Assembly (NCBI GenBank): GCA_036563485.1
Contig: DATCMI010000001.1
Span: forward strand, 828,938-892,937
DNA: 64,000 nucleotides
Source of the DNA: Sphingomicrobium sp.
GTDB taxonomy: Bacteria > Pseudomonadota > Alphaproteobacteria > Sphingomonadales > Sphingomonadaceae
Direction of reading: 5' to 3'
The notes under the pieces are model-generated. The model did no database searches. It had not been told where the DNA came from and saw only the letters and a program-made list of their open reading frames with translations. Positions 51,963 through 61,615 of the stretch are shown here, piece by piece (the first letter of the stretch is position 1; the number at the start of each line of letters is the position of its first letter). The translations under genes and the position numbers were made by a program.

Positions 51963-54563
51963 ATGGCCCGAGCCGACGCCCCGACTCCGATGATGGTGCA
52001 ATACAAGCGCCTGAAGGAAGAAGCGGGCGACGCTTTGCTCTTCTATCGCATGGGCGATTTCTTCGAACTCTTCTTCGACGATGCGAAGGCTGCCGCGGCC
52101 TGCCTCGATATCGCGCTCACCAAGCGCGGCGAGGATGCCGGCGAACCGATCCCCATGTGCGGCGTGCCGGTCCATTCCGCTGAGGCCTATCTCGCGCGGC
52201 TGATCAAGGCCGGTCACCGCGTCGCCATTGCCGAGCAGACCGAGAGCCCGGCCGAGGCACGTAAGGCGCGCGGGTCGAAAGCGCTGGTCGACCGCGCCAT
52301 CATCCGCCTCGTCACGCCCGGCACGCTGACGGAGGAGACGCTCCTCGAATCGGCAGCGGCCAACTGGCTGGCGGCGATCGGCCGCGCCGGCGACAATTGG
52401 GCCATTGCCGCCGCGGACATTTCGACCGGACGATTCGAGCTGGTCAGCTGCGGGCCAGGCGAGCTCGCGGCGGAGCTGGCGCGGATCTCGGCCGCCGAGA
52501 CGATTGCCGACACGCCGATCCCCGGCGTCCGCTGCGGCAACGGCAAGGGCGGGTTCGACAGCCTGGCCGGCGAACGCGCGCTCAAGACCCGCTTCGGCGT
52601 CTCGACTCTCGATGGCCTCGGCTCCCCGTCCCGGGCGGAACTCGCCGCGGCGGGCGGGCTCCTCTCCTACCTCGACGCGACCCAGAAAGGCGCCGGCATC
52701 CTGCTCGATGCGCCGCGCCGGATCAGCCGCGCCGCGCATATGGCCATCGACAGCGCCACTCGCGAAAGCCTGGAACTGACCCGCTCCACGACCGGCGGCG
52801 TGGCGGGCAGCCTGCTCGGCGAGATAGACCGCTGCCAGACCGCCGCCGGCCGCCGCCTTCTGTGCGAGGACATTGCGGCCCCGCTGACCGACAGCAGCGC
52901 GATCGATCAGCGCCTCGCATTGGTCGCCTGGCTCCACGAGGACGCAATCCGCGGCCAGCGAGTGCGTGGCGCGCTGAAGGCGATGCCCGACTTCGCCCGC
53001 GCCCTCGCCCGTCTCGCTGCCGGCCGCGGCTCCCCGCGCGACCTCGCCTTGCTTCGCGACGGCCTCGCCGCCGCCGATGCGCTCAAGCGCGAACTGGAAG
53101 GCGAGCCCGACCGCCCGCTGCTGCTCGAAAATCTTGCTCCGCGCCTCGGCGGCCACGAAGGACTCGTCCAACAATATTCCCGCGCGCTCGTCCCCTCGCC
53201 GCCGATCGATGCGTCCAAGGGCGGCTATATCGCCGAAGGCTATGACGCCGGCCTCGATGCCTTGCGCGACGCCGCCTCGAACGGCCGCCGCGCTATCGCC
53301 TCACTCGAAGCCCGCTACCGTGACTCGACCGGCATCAGTTCGCTGAAGATCCGGCACAATGCGGTGCTCGGCTACCATGTCGAAGTGTCGGCCAAGCACG
53401 CCGACCGCCTGATGGCGCCCGACAGTGGCTTCACCCATCGCCAGACGCTCGCCGGCGTGGTCCGCTTCAATTCGCCCGAGCTTCACGACGAAGCGAGCCG
53501 GGTCATCGAAGCGGGCGGTCACGCGCTCGCCGCCGAAGCCGCCCATGCGGAGGAGTTGACGGCGCTCGCCGTCGCCGCCGCGCCGCAGATCACTGCCACT
53601 GCCGAAGCCATCGCCCGCATCGACGTCGCGGCCGGCCACGCCCATCGTGCCGCCGAGGGCGGCTGGTGCCGCCCGAGCCTCACCAGCCAGGCGTGCCTCG
53701 AGATCGAGGGGGGCCGCCACCCGGTCGTGGAGGCGGCGCTGAAGGGCAGCGGCGAGCGCTTCATCGCCAACGATCTGTCGCTCGGGCCCAGCGACCGCCT
53801 GTGGCTGATCACCGGGCCGAACATGGGCGGCAAGTCGACATTCCTCCGCCAGACCGCCCTGATCGCCGTCCTCGCCCAGGCCGGCAGCTTCGTCCCAGCG
53901 ACCCGCGCAAAGGTCGGCATCGTCGACCGCCTGTTCAGCCGCGTGGGCGCGTCCGACAATCTCGCGCGCGGCCGCTCGACCTTCATGGTCGAAATGGTCG
54001 AAAGCGCCGCGATCCTGGCGCAGGCAACGCCGAGCAGCCTCGTCATCCTCGACGAGATCGGCCGCGGCACCTCGACCTACGACGGCCTCGCGATCGCCTG
54101 GGCCGTCGTCGAGGCGATGCACGACCAGCTCAAGTGCCGCACTTTGTTCGCGACCCATTATCATGAGCTGACGCGTCTCGCGGGGCGGCTCGACTGCCTC
54201 TCCCTCCATCACGTGCGGGCGCGGGAGTGGAAGGGCGACCTGGTCCTTCTCCACGAAGTGGCGGGCGGCGCGGCCGACCGCAGCTACGGTATCGCCGTCG
54301 CCAAGCTGGCGGGCCTGCCACCCGCGGTCGTGAGCCGCGCCCGCTCGGTGCTCGCCAAGCTCGAAGCAGGCCGCGACGCCACCGGGGGCATCGCTGCGGG
54401 CCTCGACGATTTGCCTTTGTTTGCCGCCGCGGCCGAGCCGGAGCAGGGCCCCGACCCGCTCGCGGCCGCGCTCGACGCCATCGACCCCGACGCCCTCGCC
54501 CCGCGTGATGCGTTGGAAGCCCTCTACCGGCTCAAGAGGATCGCCGCCGAGCGGGGCGCATGA
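51963..54563 (+). CDS. mutS: DNA mismatch repair protein MutS
   Basis: MutS recognises mismatches and recruits MutL. The 866-residue protein has the N-terminal mismatch motif MGDFFELFFDDA (about 27-38, with the conserved FxE), connector, lever and clamp domains, and the ATPase with Walker A GPNMGGKST near 618 and DEIGRGTSTYDG. The ATG at 51963 fits, with GGCATTCGGCC upstream. The stop overlaps glnD by four bases (ATGA), a known pairing in alphaproteobacteria. Confidence 0.96.
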   Translation: MARADAPTPMMVQYKRLKEEAGDALLFYRMGDFFELFFDDAKAAAACLDIALTKRGEDAGEPIPMCGVPVHSAEAYLARLIKAGHRVAIAEQTESPAEARKARGSKALVDRAIIRLVTPGTLTEETLLESAAANWLAAIGRAGDNWAIAAADISTGRFELVSCGPGELAAELARISAAETIADTPIPGVRCGNGKGGFDSLAGERALKTRFGVSTLDGLGSPSRAELAAAGGLLSYLDATQKGAGILLDAPRRISRAAHMAIDSATRESLELTRSTTGGVAGSLLGEIDRCQTAAGRRLLCEDIAAPLTDSSAIDQRLALVAWLHEDAIRGQRVRGALKAMPDFARALARLAAGRGSPRDLALLRDGLAAADALKRELEGEPDRPLLLENLAPRLGGHEGLVQQYSRALVPSPPIDASKGGYIAEGYDAGLDALRDAASNGRRAIASLEARYRDSTGISSLKIRHNAVLGYHVEVSAKHADRLMAPDSGFTHRQTLAGVVRFNSPELHDEASRVIEAGGHALAAEAAHAEELTALAVAAAPQITATAEAIARIDVAAGHAHRAAEGGWCRPSLTSQACLEIEGGRHPVVEAALKGSGERFIANDLSLGPSDRLWLITGPNMGGKSTFLRQTALIAVLAQAGSFVPATRAKVGIVDRLFSRVGASDNLARGRSTFMVEMVESAAILAQATPSSLVILDEIGRGTSTYDGLAIAWAVVEAMHDQLKCRTLFATHYHELTRLAGRLDCLSLHHVRAREWKGDLVLLHEVAGGAADRSYGIAVAKLAGLPPAVVSRARSVLAKLEAGRDATGGIAAGLDDLPLFAAAAEPEQGPDPLAAALDAIDPDALAPRDALEALYRLKRIAAERGA

Positions 54564-57289
54564 GCTTCCTCGACATCAACAACCGCCGCGCGCTGATCGA
54601 CCGCCGTGCCGTTGCCGACCGTCTGTCCGCCTTGCCGCCGGGCGTCGACCTCCTCCAGTCTGCGGTGCCGGTGCTCGCCGATGCGCTCGCCATCGGCCGC
54701 CGGGAAGTCGCACGCCGCTTGCTCGAGCGCCCCGGCGACGGCCGTTCCGCAGCGCGCGCAACCGCCTTCCTGCACGACCAGCTGGTCCGCCTGGCTTATG
54801 AGTTCGTCTGCGAACGCATTCTCGAAAAGCCCTGCGGCGGCATCGCGCTGGTCGGCCTCGGCGGCACCGGGCGCGGCGAGATGGCGCCGTTCAGCGACGT
54901 CGACCTGATGTTTCTCACCCGAACGGCGCCCGGGCCCGACCAGGAGGAAGCTGCGCGCGCCGTCCTCCATTTGCTGTGGGACATGAAGCTCAAGGTCGGC
55001 CATTCCGTCCGCTCCGTCGCCCAGCTGATCGCGCTTGCGAAGAAGGACATGACGGTGCGCACCGCCTTCCTCGAAGCGCGTTGGCTGTGGGGCGACGAAA
55101 AGCTTTTCGATGCCGCAAACGCCCGTTTCCAGCGCGAGATCGTCGCCGGCACCGCGGCTGAATTCGCGGCCGCCAAGCTTGCCGAGCGCGACGAGCGCCA
55201 CGTGAAGATGGGCGACAGCCGCTATGTCGTCGAACCTAACGTCAAGGACGGCAAGGGCGGCCTTCGCGACCTCCACACCCTCTACTGGATCGGCAAGTAC
55301 GTCCACGGCGTCGAGCGGCCCGCCGACCTCGTCGGTGCGGGACTTCTAACCGCCGCCGAGTTCCAGCGCTTCGACCGCGCCGAGCGATTCTTCTGGTCGG
55401 TGCGCTGCCACCTGCACCAGCTCGGCGGGCGACCCGAAGAGCGGCTGAGCTTCGAATATCAGCCGCGCATCGCCGAGATTATGCGCTACGCCGAGCGGCC
55501 GGGGAAATCCGCCGTCGAGCGGTTCATGCAATTCTACTTCATCAACGCGAAGACCGTCGGCGATTTGACCGGCCTGTTCCTCGCCCAGCTCGACGAGCAG
55601 ATGGGCAAGAAGGGGTTCCGCTTCGCGCTTCCGACGATCAGGCGACGCCCTCGGCGGCTCGGCGGGTTCGTCCTCGACCGCGGGCGTATCTCGATCCCAA
55701 ACGACGGCTTCTTCCGTGAACAGCCGCTGCGCCTGCTCGAGCTCTTCGCCCTCGCCGCGCGGGAGCAGCTTGAGGTCCATCCGACGGCCATGCGCGCGGC
55801 CATCCGCGATGCATCGCTCATCGACGGCGAGCTCCGCCGCGATCCGCGCGCCAACGCTTTGTTCCTCGAAGTCCTCACCTGCATCAACAGGCCGGAAATC
55901 GTGCTCCGCTGGATGAACGAAGCGGGCGTGTTCGGGCGCTTCATTCCCGACTTCGGCCGGGTCGTCGCGCAGATGCAGTTCGACATGTACCATCATTATA
56001 CGGTCGACGAGCATTCGATCCGCGCCATCGGCCTCCTCGCGCAGATCGAGCGCGGCGAGCTGAAGGCGGACCATCCGCTTTCGACCGCGATCCTGCAGCG
56101 GCAGATCTCGTCGCGGCGCTTGCTCTATGTCGCCGTGCTTCTCCACGACATCGCCAAGGGCCGCGGCGGCGACCACAGCGAATTGGGCGCCGAGATCGCG
56201 CTCAAGCTGTGTCCGCGGCTCGGCCTCGACCCGGCGGAGACGGAGACCGTCGCCTGGCTGGTCCGCCATCACCTGCTGCTATCCTCGACGGCCTTCAAAC
56301 GCGACCTCGCCGACCCCAAGACGATCGAGGATTTCGTGCGCCAGGTGCAAAGCCCGGAGCGTCTCCGCCTGCTCCTCGCGCTCACCGTCGTCGACATCCG
56401 CGCCGTCGGTCCCGGCGTCTGGAACGAGTGGAAGCGCTCGCTGCTGCGGACCCTGTTCGAGGCTGCCGAAGAACGGCTGCGGCTCGGCCACAAGCAGCAC
56501 GGCCGCACCGAACTGGTTCGCGCTCGCCAGCAAGAACTGGCCGACGCACTCAATTGGAAAGCGACCGCGGTACGCGCTCACGTAAGGCGGCTGCCCGACA
56601 GCTATTGGCTGGCCGAGCCCTTGCCGTGGCAGCTCGCCAACGCCCGCCAGGTCGCCGACGCCGAAGCACGGATCGGCGATCGCCAGCCGAGCGTCGTCGT
56701 CGAGGACGATCCCGAAAGCGGCGCGACGCGGGTCAGCGTCTTCACCCCCGACCGGGAAGGGCTCTTCTACCGCATCTGCGCCGGCCTCGCGTCGGCAGGC
56801 GCGAACATCATCGATGCACGCATTCACACGACGACGGACGGCATGGCGCTCGACAATTTGCTGGTGCTCGACGGCCGCGGCACGCCTTATGGCGAACGCC
56901 GCCAGCAGATTCGCCTGTTGCGTGCCGTCGAAAAGGCGCTGACCAGCGAAAAGCCGCCGCTGCTCCCGTCCCCCAAAACGTCGAGCAAGGTCGCGGCCTT
57001 CGACGTGGCAGCGTTCGTCGCCATCGCCGAGCGCGCCTCGACGCGCACGACGGTGGTCGAGGTCAATGCGCTCGACCGCCCTGCGCTTCTCGCGGCGCTC
57101 ACGGCCGCCATCTACGAGTGCGGCCACAAAATTCACTCGGCCCATATCGCCACGTTCGGCGAGCGCGCTGTCGACGTCTTCTACCTGACGACGGGGCGCG
57201 GGACCAAGCTGAAGGGCGAGGAAATCGCCGCGCTGCGGGCGCGCCTGCTCGCTGCCGCGACCGACCCGGCCGCAGCCAAGGGCGCATAA
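54560..57289 (+). CDS. glnD: [Protein-PII] uridylyltransferase/uridylyl-removing enzyme
   Basis: GlnD adds and removes UMP on PII proteins to signal nitrogen status. The 909-residue protein contains the nucleotidyltransferase motif GLGGTGRGEMAPFSDVD (about 99-115), the HD hydrolase motif LLHDIAKGRGGDHSE near 530, and two C-terminal ACT domains (about 720-795 and 840-905) that sense glutamine. All active residues visible are intact. It is co-translated with mutS. It ends before a hairpin shared with the TonB receptor. Confidence 0.95.
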   Translation: MSFLDINNRRALIDRRAVADRLSALPPGVDLLQSAVPVLADALAIGRREVARRLLERPGDGRSAARATAFLHDQLVRLAYEFVCERILEKPCGGIALVGLGGTGRGEMAPFSDVDLMFLTRTAPGPDQEEAARAVLHLLWDMKLKVGHSVRSVAQLIALAKKDMTVRTAFLEARWLWGDEKLFDAANARFQREIVAGTAAEFAAAKLAERDERHVKMGDSRYVVEPNVKDGKGGLRDLHTLYWIGKYVHGVERPADLVGAGLLTAAEFQRFDRAERFFWSVRCHLHQLGGRPEERLSFEYQPRIAEIMRYAERPGKSAVERFMQFYFINAKTVGDLTGLFLAQLDEQMGKKGFRFALPTIRRRPRRLGGFVLDRGRISIPNDGFFREQPLRLLELFALAAREQLEVHPTAMRAAIRDASLIDGELRRDPRANALFLEVLTCINRPEIVLRWMNEAGVFGRFIPDFGRVVAQMQFDMYHHYTVDEHSIRAIGLLAQIERGELKADHPLSTAILQRQISSRRLLYVAVLLHDIAKGRGGDHSELGAEIALKLCPRLGLDPAETETVAWLVRHHLLLSSTAFKRDLADPKTIEDFVRQVQSPERLRLLLALTVVDIRAVGPGVWNEWKRSLLRTLFEAAEERLRLGHKQHGRTELVRARQQELADALNWKATAVRAHVRRLPDSYWLAEPLPWQLANARQVADAEARIGDRQPSVVVEDDPESGATRVSVFTPDREGLFYRICAGLASAGANIIDARIHTTTDGMALDNLLVLDGRGTPYGERRQQIRLLRAVEKALTSEKPPLLPSPKTSSKVAAFDVAAFVAIAERASTRTTVVEVNALDRPALLAALTAAIYECGHKIHSAHIATFGERAVDVFYLTTGRGTKLKGEEIAALRARLLAAATDPAAAKGA

Positions 57290-57320
57290 GAAAAGGGCCC
57301 CGCCGTCGCCGGCGAGGCCC
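57289..57320 (-). terminator. Intrinsic terminator of the TonB-dependent receptor gene
   Basis: GGGCCCCGCCG (57295-57305) and CGGCGAGGCCC (57310-57320) form an eleven-base stem with one mismatch and a four-base loop. On the minus strand it is followed by CTTTTCTTA, a T-run. The plus strand lacks a clear T-run, but the hairpin may also serve glnD. Confidence 0.75.
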
Positions 57321-57347
57321 TCCCCCTGTTTGTTCGAGTGGTCGCGC

Positions 57348-60290
57348 TTAGCCGCGTTCGCCACGCTCCACCGGGGCGGGCGGCGGCGGCGGAGCGACCG
57401 GCTGCTCGACCACCACCGGCGGCGGCGGCGGGGCCGGCGGCGCGACATAGGCGACCGGTGCGGCACGACCGGTACCCAGCTTCCCGCGCAGCGTCAGGCC
57501 GAACGTCCGCGGTTCGCCGAGGAACGCGGCGTAAAGCTGGGTCGAGCGAGCGTAGAAGCCCGCATCGACCCCGCGCCGCGTGCCCGTGCCCTGGCCGAAC
57601 GCGTCGAAGCCGACCTGCGTGTACTTGGTGTTGAACAGGTTCTGCGCCCAAAGCTCCAGCGCCCAGGTTTCCAGAGGCCCGCGGATGCCGACACGGGCGT
57701 TGACGACCGTGAACGGATCCTGGGTCTTCTCGATGTCGAGGTCGGAGCCGGTGTTGTACGACGAGGTCCGCCGCGCATCGACGTAGAACAGGGCGTGCAT
57801 GCCGCTGTTGCCGATCGGCGGCGTGTAGCCGAGCGATCCCGTCAGCGTCAGCTTCGGCGCGTTCGAGATCTGCCGGCCCGGCAGCTGGAAGAACGGCGGC
57901 AGCAGAGCTTCGTCGGCGGTTCCGACCAAGTCGTTGCGATACTTGGCGTTCACGTAGGTGAGGCCGAACGCGCCGTTCACGTCGCGGATCGGGCGGAAGA
58001 AGGTTTCGATCTCAACGCCGCGCGAGCGGACGCCGGCCTTCCTCTTGCCGCCGCAAGGCACTGCAACCGAGCTGTTGTCGGTGTCGGCGCCGTTCAGGCC
58101 TTCAGAACAGCTGTTGATGTTCTCCACGACGAAATTGATGCCGTTGAACGTGTTCAGCTGGAAGTTGCGGAAGTCCTCGTTGAACAGCGCAACGTTCACG
58201 TCGAACCCGCGGCCGTTGTACTTGGCGCCGACTTCGTAGGCGTCGACGAGCTCCGGCTTGAAGCGGAGATCGTCGAGATCGACTGCCGCCTGGTTGAGGC
58301 CGGCGCGGTCGAGGTTGAAGCCGCCGGCCTTATATCCGCGCGAGTAGCTGGCGTAGGTCAGCAGTTCCGGAGTCGGCTTGAAGCTGAGGACGGCCGTCCC
58401 GGAGAACTTCTTCTCCGTCTTCGTGTCGCTTTCGAAGCTGCCGTTGATCGAGTTGATGGCGCAGGGAAGCGTGCCGATCGGGTTCAGCACCTGGCCCGAG
58501 AGCGCGGTTGCAAGCGCTGCAATCGCCGGGTTGAGCCCGAAATTGCCACCCGGGTTCGCGGCTGCCGCAGCTGCGAGCTGCTGAAGGCGGGTGATATTGG
58601 CCCGGTAATTGGCGCACTGGCTGTTGGAGGCGAGATCCGCCGTGATGCTCTTGCGGTCGACGGTGTACCGCGCACCCAGGGTCAGCGACAGCTGGTCGGT
58701 GACCTTGAAGATGTTGTGGGTAAACAGCGCGTAGTTGGTGCCCTTCTGCCGGAAGTCGTCCTGAGTCACCGTGTTCGCAAGCGGCGTGTTCACGACCTGG
58801 CTCGCGATCGCATTGATGATCAGGGGCCGGGCGAACACCGGAACCGCCGCCAGCGCCGGATTGGTGGTCAGCTGGTTGAGCACGAACCCTTGGGCAAACA
58901 GGTTGAGGTTGTTGAACCCGGGGAACGCCGCAAGCACGGGGCTTTGGGCGCGGATCAGTTCGCGAGCGAACGGATCGATCGCCGCGCCGGTCGACAGATT
59001 GTCGCGGCGGGTGATCTTCTCGTTCGCGTAGAAGCCGCCAACGAGCCAGTCGAGGCGGCCGTCCATGAGCTCGCCCTGGAGCCGCAGCTCCTGGGTGAAG
59101 GTCTTGAACTTGTTCTGATAATTTCCGTCGTCGTCGCGATAGAGCAAATCGAGATTGTTATAATCGAAGTCGCCGCCACCAATATAGTCGTTGGTGCGAT
59201 AAGCGGTGATCGACGTCACTTCGGCCGCGCCCAGGTCATATTTCACTTCCGCCGAAAGGCCGCCGTCCTTGACGTCGGAGCGGTAGAAGCGCCCGGGCGT
59301 GATCGCCGTCTGACGACGATACGGATCGTCGATGATGGTCGCGCCTAGCGCGGTCAGCAGCGCCTTCGCGCTCGACGGCGCCTCACCGGTGCCGGCGACA
59401 TAGTCGCTCGCCGGCAAATAGACGGCGGCGCAGCATTCCTCGTTGCGCTTCGCATAGTCGGCGATCAGCCGGATCGACAGGTCGGTCGTTGGTTGGAACA
59501 GCAGCTGGCCGCGAAGCAGCCAGCGGCGGCGGTCGTTGACACGGCGGCCGGAGATCACGTCCTTGATGAAGCCGTTGCGGCTCAGGAGCACGCCGTCGAT
59601 GCGGCCCGCGACGGTGTCGCTAAGCGGCATGTTGATCGTCTCGTCGAGGCGAACGTAGCGGTAATTGCCGACGCTGAGCGCGCCCGCGACGAACGGGGTG
59701 AATTGCGGCTTGGCGGTGATCACCGAGATCACGCCGGCCGACGCGTTGCGGCCGAACAGGGTGCCCTGCGGTCCGCGAAGAACCTCGACGCGGTCGAGCG
59801 GCCCGAGTTCGGTCAGCGCGCCGCCGGTACGCGAGCGGTAGACGCCGTCGATATAGGTCGCGACCGAGCCTTCAAGGCCCGGGTTGTCGCCAACGGTGCC
59901 GATGCCGCGGATGCGAGCGACCGATGCGCCGGCTTCCGACTGGGTCGACGACACCAGCAGCGACGGCGACAGCTGGTTGAGCTGGCGGATGTCGGTCGCA
60001 CCGGAATTCTGGAGCGTGTCGGCGGTGACCGCGCTGACCGCCAGCGGCACGTCGGACAGCGCCTGGTTACGGCGGGTCGCGGTGATGATGATGTTGCCGC
60101 TGTCGACCGGCTGCTGTTCCTGCGCCGTATTGGCGACCGCGGCACTGTCGCTGGTCGGGCTCGTCGTCGGCGCTGCGTTGGTCTGCGTCGTATCCGGCAC
60201 CGTCGGCTGCGTCGGCGGCTGCTGAGCGAATGCGGGCGTCGCCACTGCGACCATGCCGGCTGAAAGCAACCAAGCGGACTTGCGGATCAT
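57348..60290 (-). CDS. TonB-dependent outer-membrane receptor with proline-rich tail
   Basis: The 980-residue protein is an outer-membrane active transporter energised by TonB. It has a signal peptide (MIRKSAWLLSAGMVAVATPAFA), a linker, the plug (IIITATRRNQALSDVPLAVSAV about 75-95, GPQGTLFGRNASAGVISV near 165-185) and a 22-strand-type barrel. After the probable last strand (TFGLTLRGKL) it has a tail of about 45 residues rich in proline (PPPPPVVVEQP), instead of the usual terminal aromatic. GGAGACAG precedes the ATG at 60290. Substrate is unknown; no regulator or transporter gene adjoins it. Confidence 0.88.
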   Translation of the reverse strand: MIRKSAWLLSAGMVAVATPAFAQQPPTQPTVPDTTQTNAAPTTSPTSDSAAVANTAQEQQPVDSGNIIITATRRNQALSDVPLAVSAVTADTLQNSGATDIRQLNQLSPSLLVSSTQSEAGASVARIRGIGTVGDNPGLEGSVATYIDGVYRSRTGGALTELGPLDRVEVLRGPQGTLFGRNASAGVISVITAKPQFTPFVAGALSVGNYRYVRLDETINMPLSDTVAGRIDGVLLSRNGFIKDVISGRRVNDRRRWLLRGQLLFQPTTDLSIRLIADYAKRNEECCAAVYLPASDYVAGTGEAPSSAKALLTALGATIIDDPYRRQTAITPGRFYRSDVKDGGLSAEVKYDLGAAEVTSITAYRTNDYIGGGDFDYNNLDLLYRDDDGNYQNKFKTFTQELRLQGELMDGRLDWLVGGFYANEKITRRDNLSTGAAIDPFARELIRAQSPVLAAFPGFNNLNLFAQGFVLNQLTTNPALAAVPVFARPLIINAIASQVVNTPLANTVTQDDFRQKGTNYALFTHNIFKVTDQLSLTLGARYTVDRKSITADLASNSQCANYRANITRLQQLAAAAAANPGGNFGLNPAIAALATALSGQVLNPIGTLPCAINSINGSFESDTKTEKKFSGTAVLSFKPTPELLTYASYSRGYKAGGFNLDRAGLNQAAVDLDDLRFKPELVDAYEVGAKYNGRGFDVNVALFNEDFRNFQLNTFNGINFVVENINSCSEGLNGADTDNSSVAVPCGGKRKAGVRSRGVEIETFFRPIRDVNGAFGLTYVNAKYRNDLVGTADEALLPPFFQLPGRQISNAPKLTLTGSLGYTPPIGNSGMHALFYVDARRTSSYNTGSDLDIEKTQDPFTVVNARVGIRGPLETWALELWAQNLFNTKYTQVGFDAFGQGTGTRRGVDAGFYARSTQLYAAFLGEPRTFGLTLRGKLGTGRAAPVAYVAPPAPPPPPVVVEQPVAPPPPPAPVERGERG

Positions 60291-60519
60291 CTCTGTCTCC
60301 CCCGGGCAGGCGCGCCCATCTGGGATCAAAGCTAAACCGGAAGAGCGCCGCTTGGGAAGCATCGCGGAAGGGCCGCTCGCAAATATGCGGCGGCCCTGCA
60401 GCAATTTGGCAACATTATTGTAAGTAAGGGCCACGCACAGGGCGTCCGGGGGACGTCCGAGCATGGCCCTCTGCCTGCAGCCGGTCCGGGGGACCGGCGA
60501 AGCCAATGCTCACGCCGCC
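60291..60519. other. Intergenic region between infC and the TonB-dependent receptor gene
   Basis: No gene is seen in these 229 bases, both neighbours being on the minus strand. A perfect inverted repeat, CCGGTCC-GGG-GGACCGG at 60481-60497, lies 23 bases after the infC stop and may end that transcript, though no T-run follows. An AT-rich stretch at about 60405-60427 could hold the receptor promoter, but I see no clear -35/-10 pair. Confidence 0.45.
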
Positions 60520-61068
60520 TTACTTGGGCGCGAGCACCATCAGCATCTGCCGGCCTTCCATCCGCGGATGGGCTTCGACCTTGGCTGCCTCCTGGGTCTG
60601 CTCCTGAACGCGCCGAAGCACCGCCATGCCGAGCTCGCCGTGCGCCATTTCGCGGCCGCGGAAGCGCATCGTGACCTTGACCTTGTCCCCTTCCTCCAGG
60701 AACTCGAAGACCTTCTTCATCTTCGTGTCATAGTCGTGGTCGTCGATGTTCGGACGCATTTTGATCTCCTTGATCTCCTGCGTCTTCTGCTTCTTGCGCT
60801 GCTCGGCGGCCTTCTTCTGCGCTTCATATTTGAAGCGGCCGATGTCGAGGAACTTGGCGACGGGCGGATCGGCGTTCGGCGAAATCTCCACCAGGTCCAG
60901 ACCGACCGATTGCGCCTGCTCGAAAGCTTCGCGCGTATACATCACGCCCAAATTCTCGCCATTCTCGTCGATCACCCGGACCTTCTGGGACTGGATGAAC
61001 TCGTTATAGCGGGGGCCGCTCATCTGCGGCGGCGGCGCCATTCCTCGGCGCGGGTAGGGCGGGGGTAT
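60520..61068 (-). CDS. infC: Translation initiation factor IF-3, probable AUA start
   Basis: IF-3 keeps the ribosomal subunits apart and checks start-codon pairing. From ATA at 61068 the protein is 182 residues: a short proline-rich N-terminus, N-domain ([26 protein letters not shown]), a lysine-rich linker ([18 protein letters not shown]) and C-domain ([22 protein letters not shown]). AGGAGA ends seven bases before ATA. An ATG at 61041 has its ribosome binding site only one base away. infC is known to use rare codons (AUU in E. coli) for self-regulation. It lies behind thrS and a GNAT gene. Confidence 0.9.
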   Translation of the reverse strand: MPPPYPRRGMAPPPQMSGPRYNEFIQSQKVRVIDENGENLGVMYTREAFEQAQSVGLDLVEISPNADPPVAKFLDIGRFKYEAQKKAAEQRKKQKTQEIKEIKMRPNIDDHDYDTKMKKVFEFLEEGDKVKVTMRFRGREMAHGELGMAVLRRVQEQTQEAAKVEAHPRMEGRQMLMVLAPK

Positions 61069-61081
61069 AGCTGCGTCTCCT
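61066..61081 (-). promoter_or_regulatory. Ribosome binding site and AUA start of infC
   Basis: AGGAGA at 61076-61081 precedes ATA at 61066-61068 with seven bases between. The in-frame ATG at 61041 lies directly after GAGGA, too close for normal initiation, so the AUA is preferred. Confidence 0.6.
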
Positions 61082-61165
61082 GATTGCTGTTGATTAACCG
61101 TGCCGAAGTAAGCGCTTGGACGCGGCTTGAAAAGATTGCCGCGCACCTGCTGCGTCGTTTTTGCG

Positions 61166-61615
61166 TCAGCTGTGGCCGGCGGGCGTCATCGCCAGGTGGA
61201 CCAGCGGGTAGGGCCGGCCCTGCGGATCAGTCTCGGACCGGCCAACGATCGTGAAGCCCTTGGCAAGGTAAAAGGGCAGCGCATTGCTTGCCTGCTCGCT
61301 GGCATCGACCCGCGCATCGGGCGCAATCTTCAGCGCATGGTCTAGCAGCATCGTGCCGATCCCCTGCCCATGGCAGTCCGGGTGGACGAACAAGGCGTCG
61401 ATCATCGTTCCGTCCATGACCAGGAAGCCGCGCGGGCGATCCTCGGCGTCGGCGGCAATCCACATCTCGACCTTGGGCAGGAAATCCTCCGCGACCATGC
61501 GATCGATGTCGCGCCGGTCATCGGGGGTCAGGAACTGGTGGGTGGCGTCGACGGCCGCGCGCCAGATTTCGACTGCCGCGGGCACGTCCGCCGCCGTGCC
61601 CTTGCGGACCTTCAT
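61166..61615 (-). CDS. GNAT family acetyltransferase
   Basis: The 149-residue protein has the GNAT fold: [25 protein letters not shown] contains the acetyl-CoA pyrophosphate-binding Q/RxxGxG/A-type motif (HGQGIG), followed by [24 protein letters not shown]. It is similar to small YjaB-like acetyltransferases. The ATG at 61615 overlaps the thrS stop by four bases, so it is co-translated with thrS and precedes infC by 97 bases. Its substrate is unknown. Confidence 0.85.
   Translation of the reverse strand: MKVRKGTAADVPAAVEIWRAAVDATHQFLTPDDRRDIDRMVAEDFLPKVEMWIAADAEDRPRGFLVMDGTMIDALFVHPDCHGQGIGTMLLDHALKIAPDARVDASEQASNALPFYLAKGFTIVGRSETDPQGRPYPLVHLAMTPAGHS

Noticed and set aside
49243-51993. 916-codon plus-strand frame over maeB
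   Set aside because: Antisense to a recognisable malic enzyme; composition is arginine- and histidine-rich without any motif.
57330-59348. 672-codon plus-strand frame opposite the TonB receptor
   Set aside because: Antisense to the receptor; no ribosome binding site or family signature.
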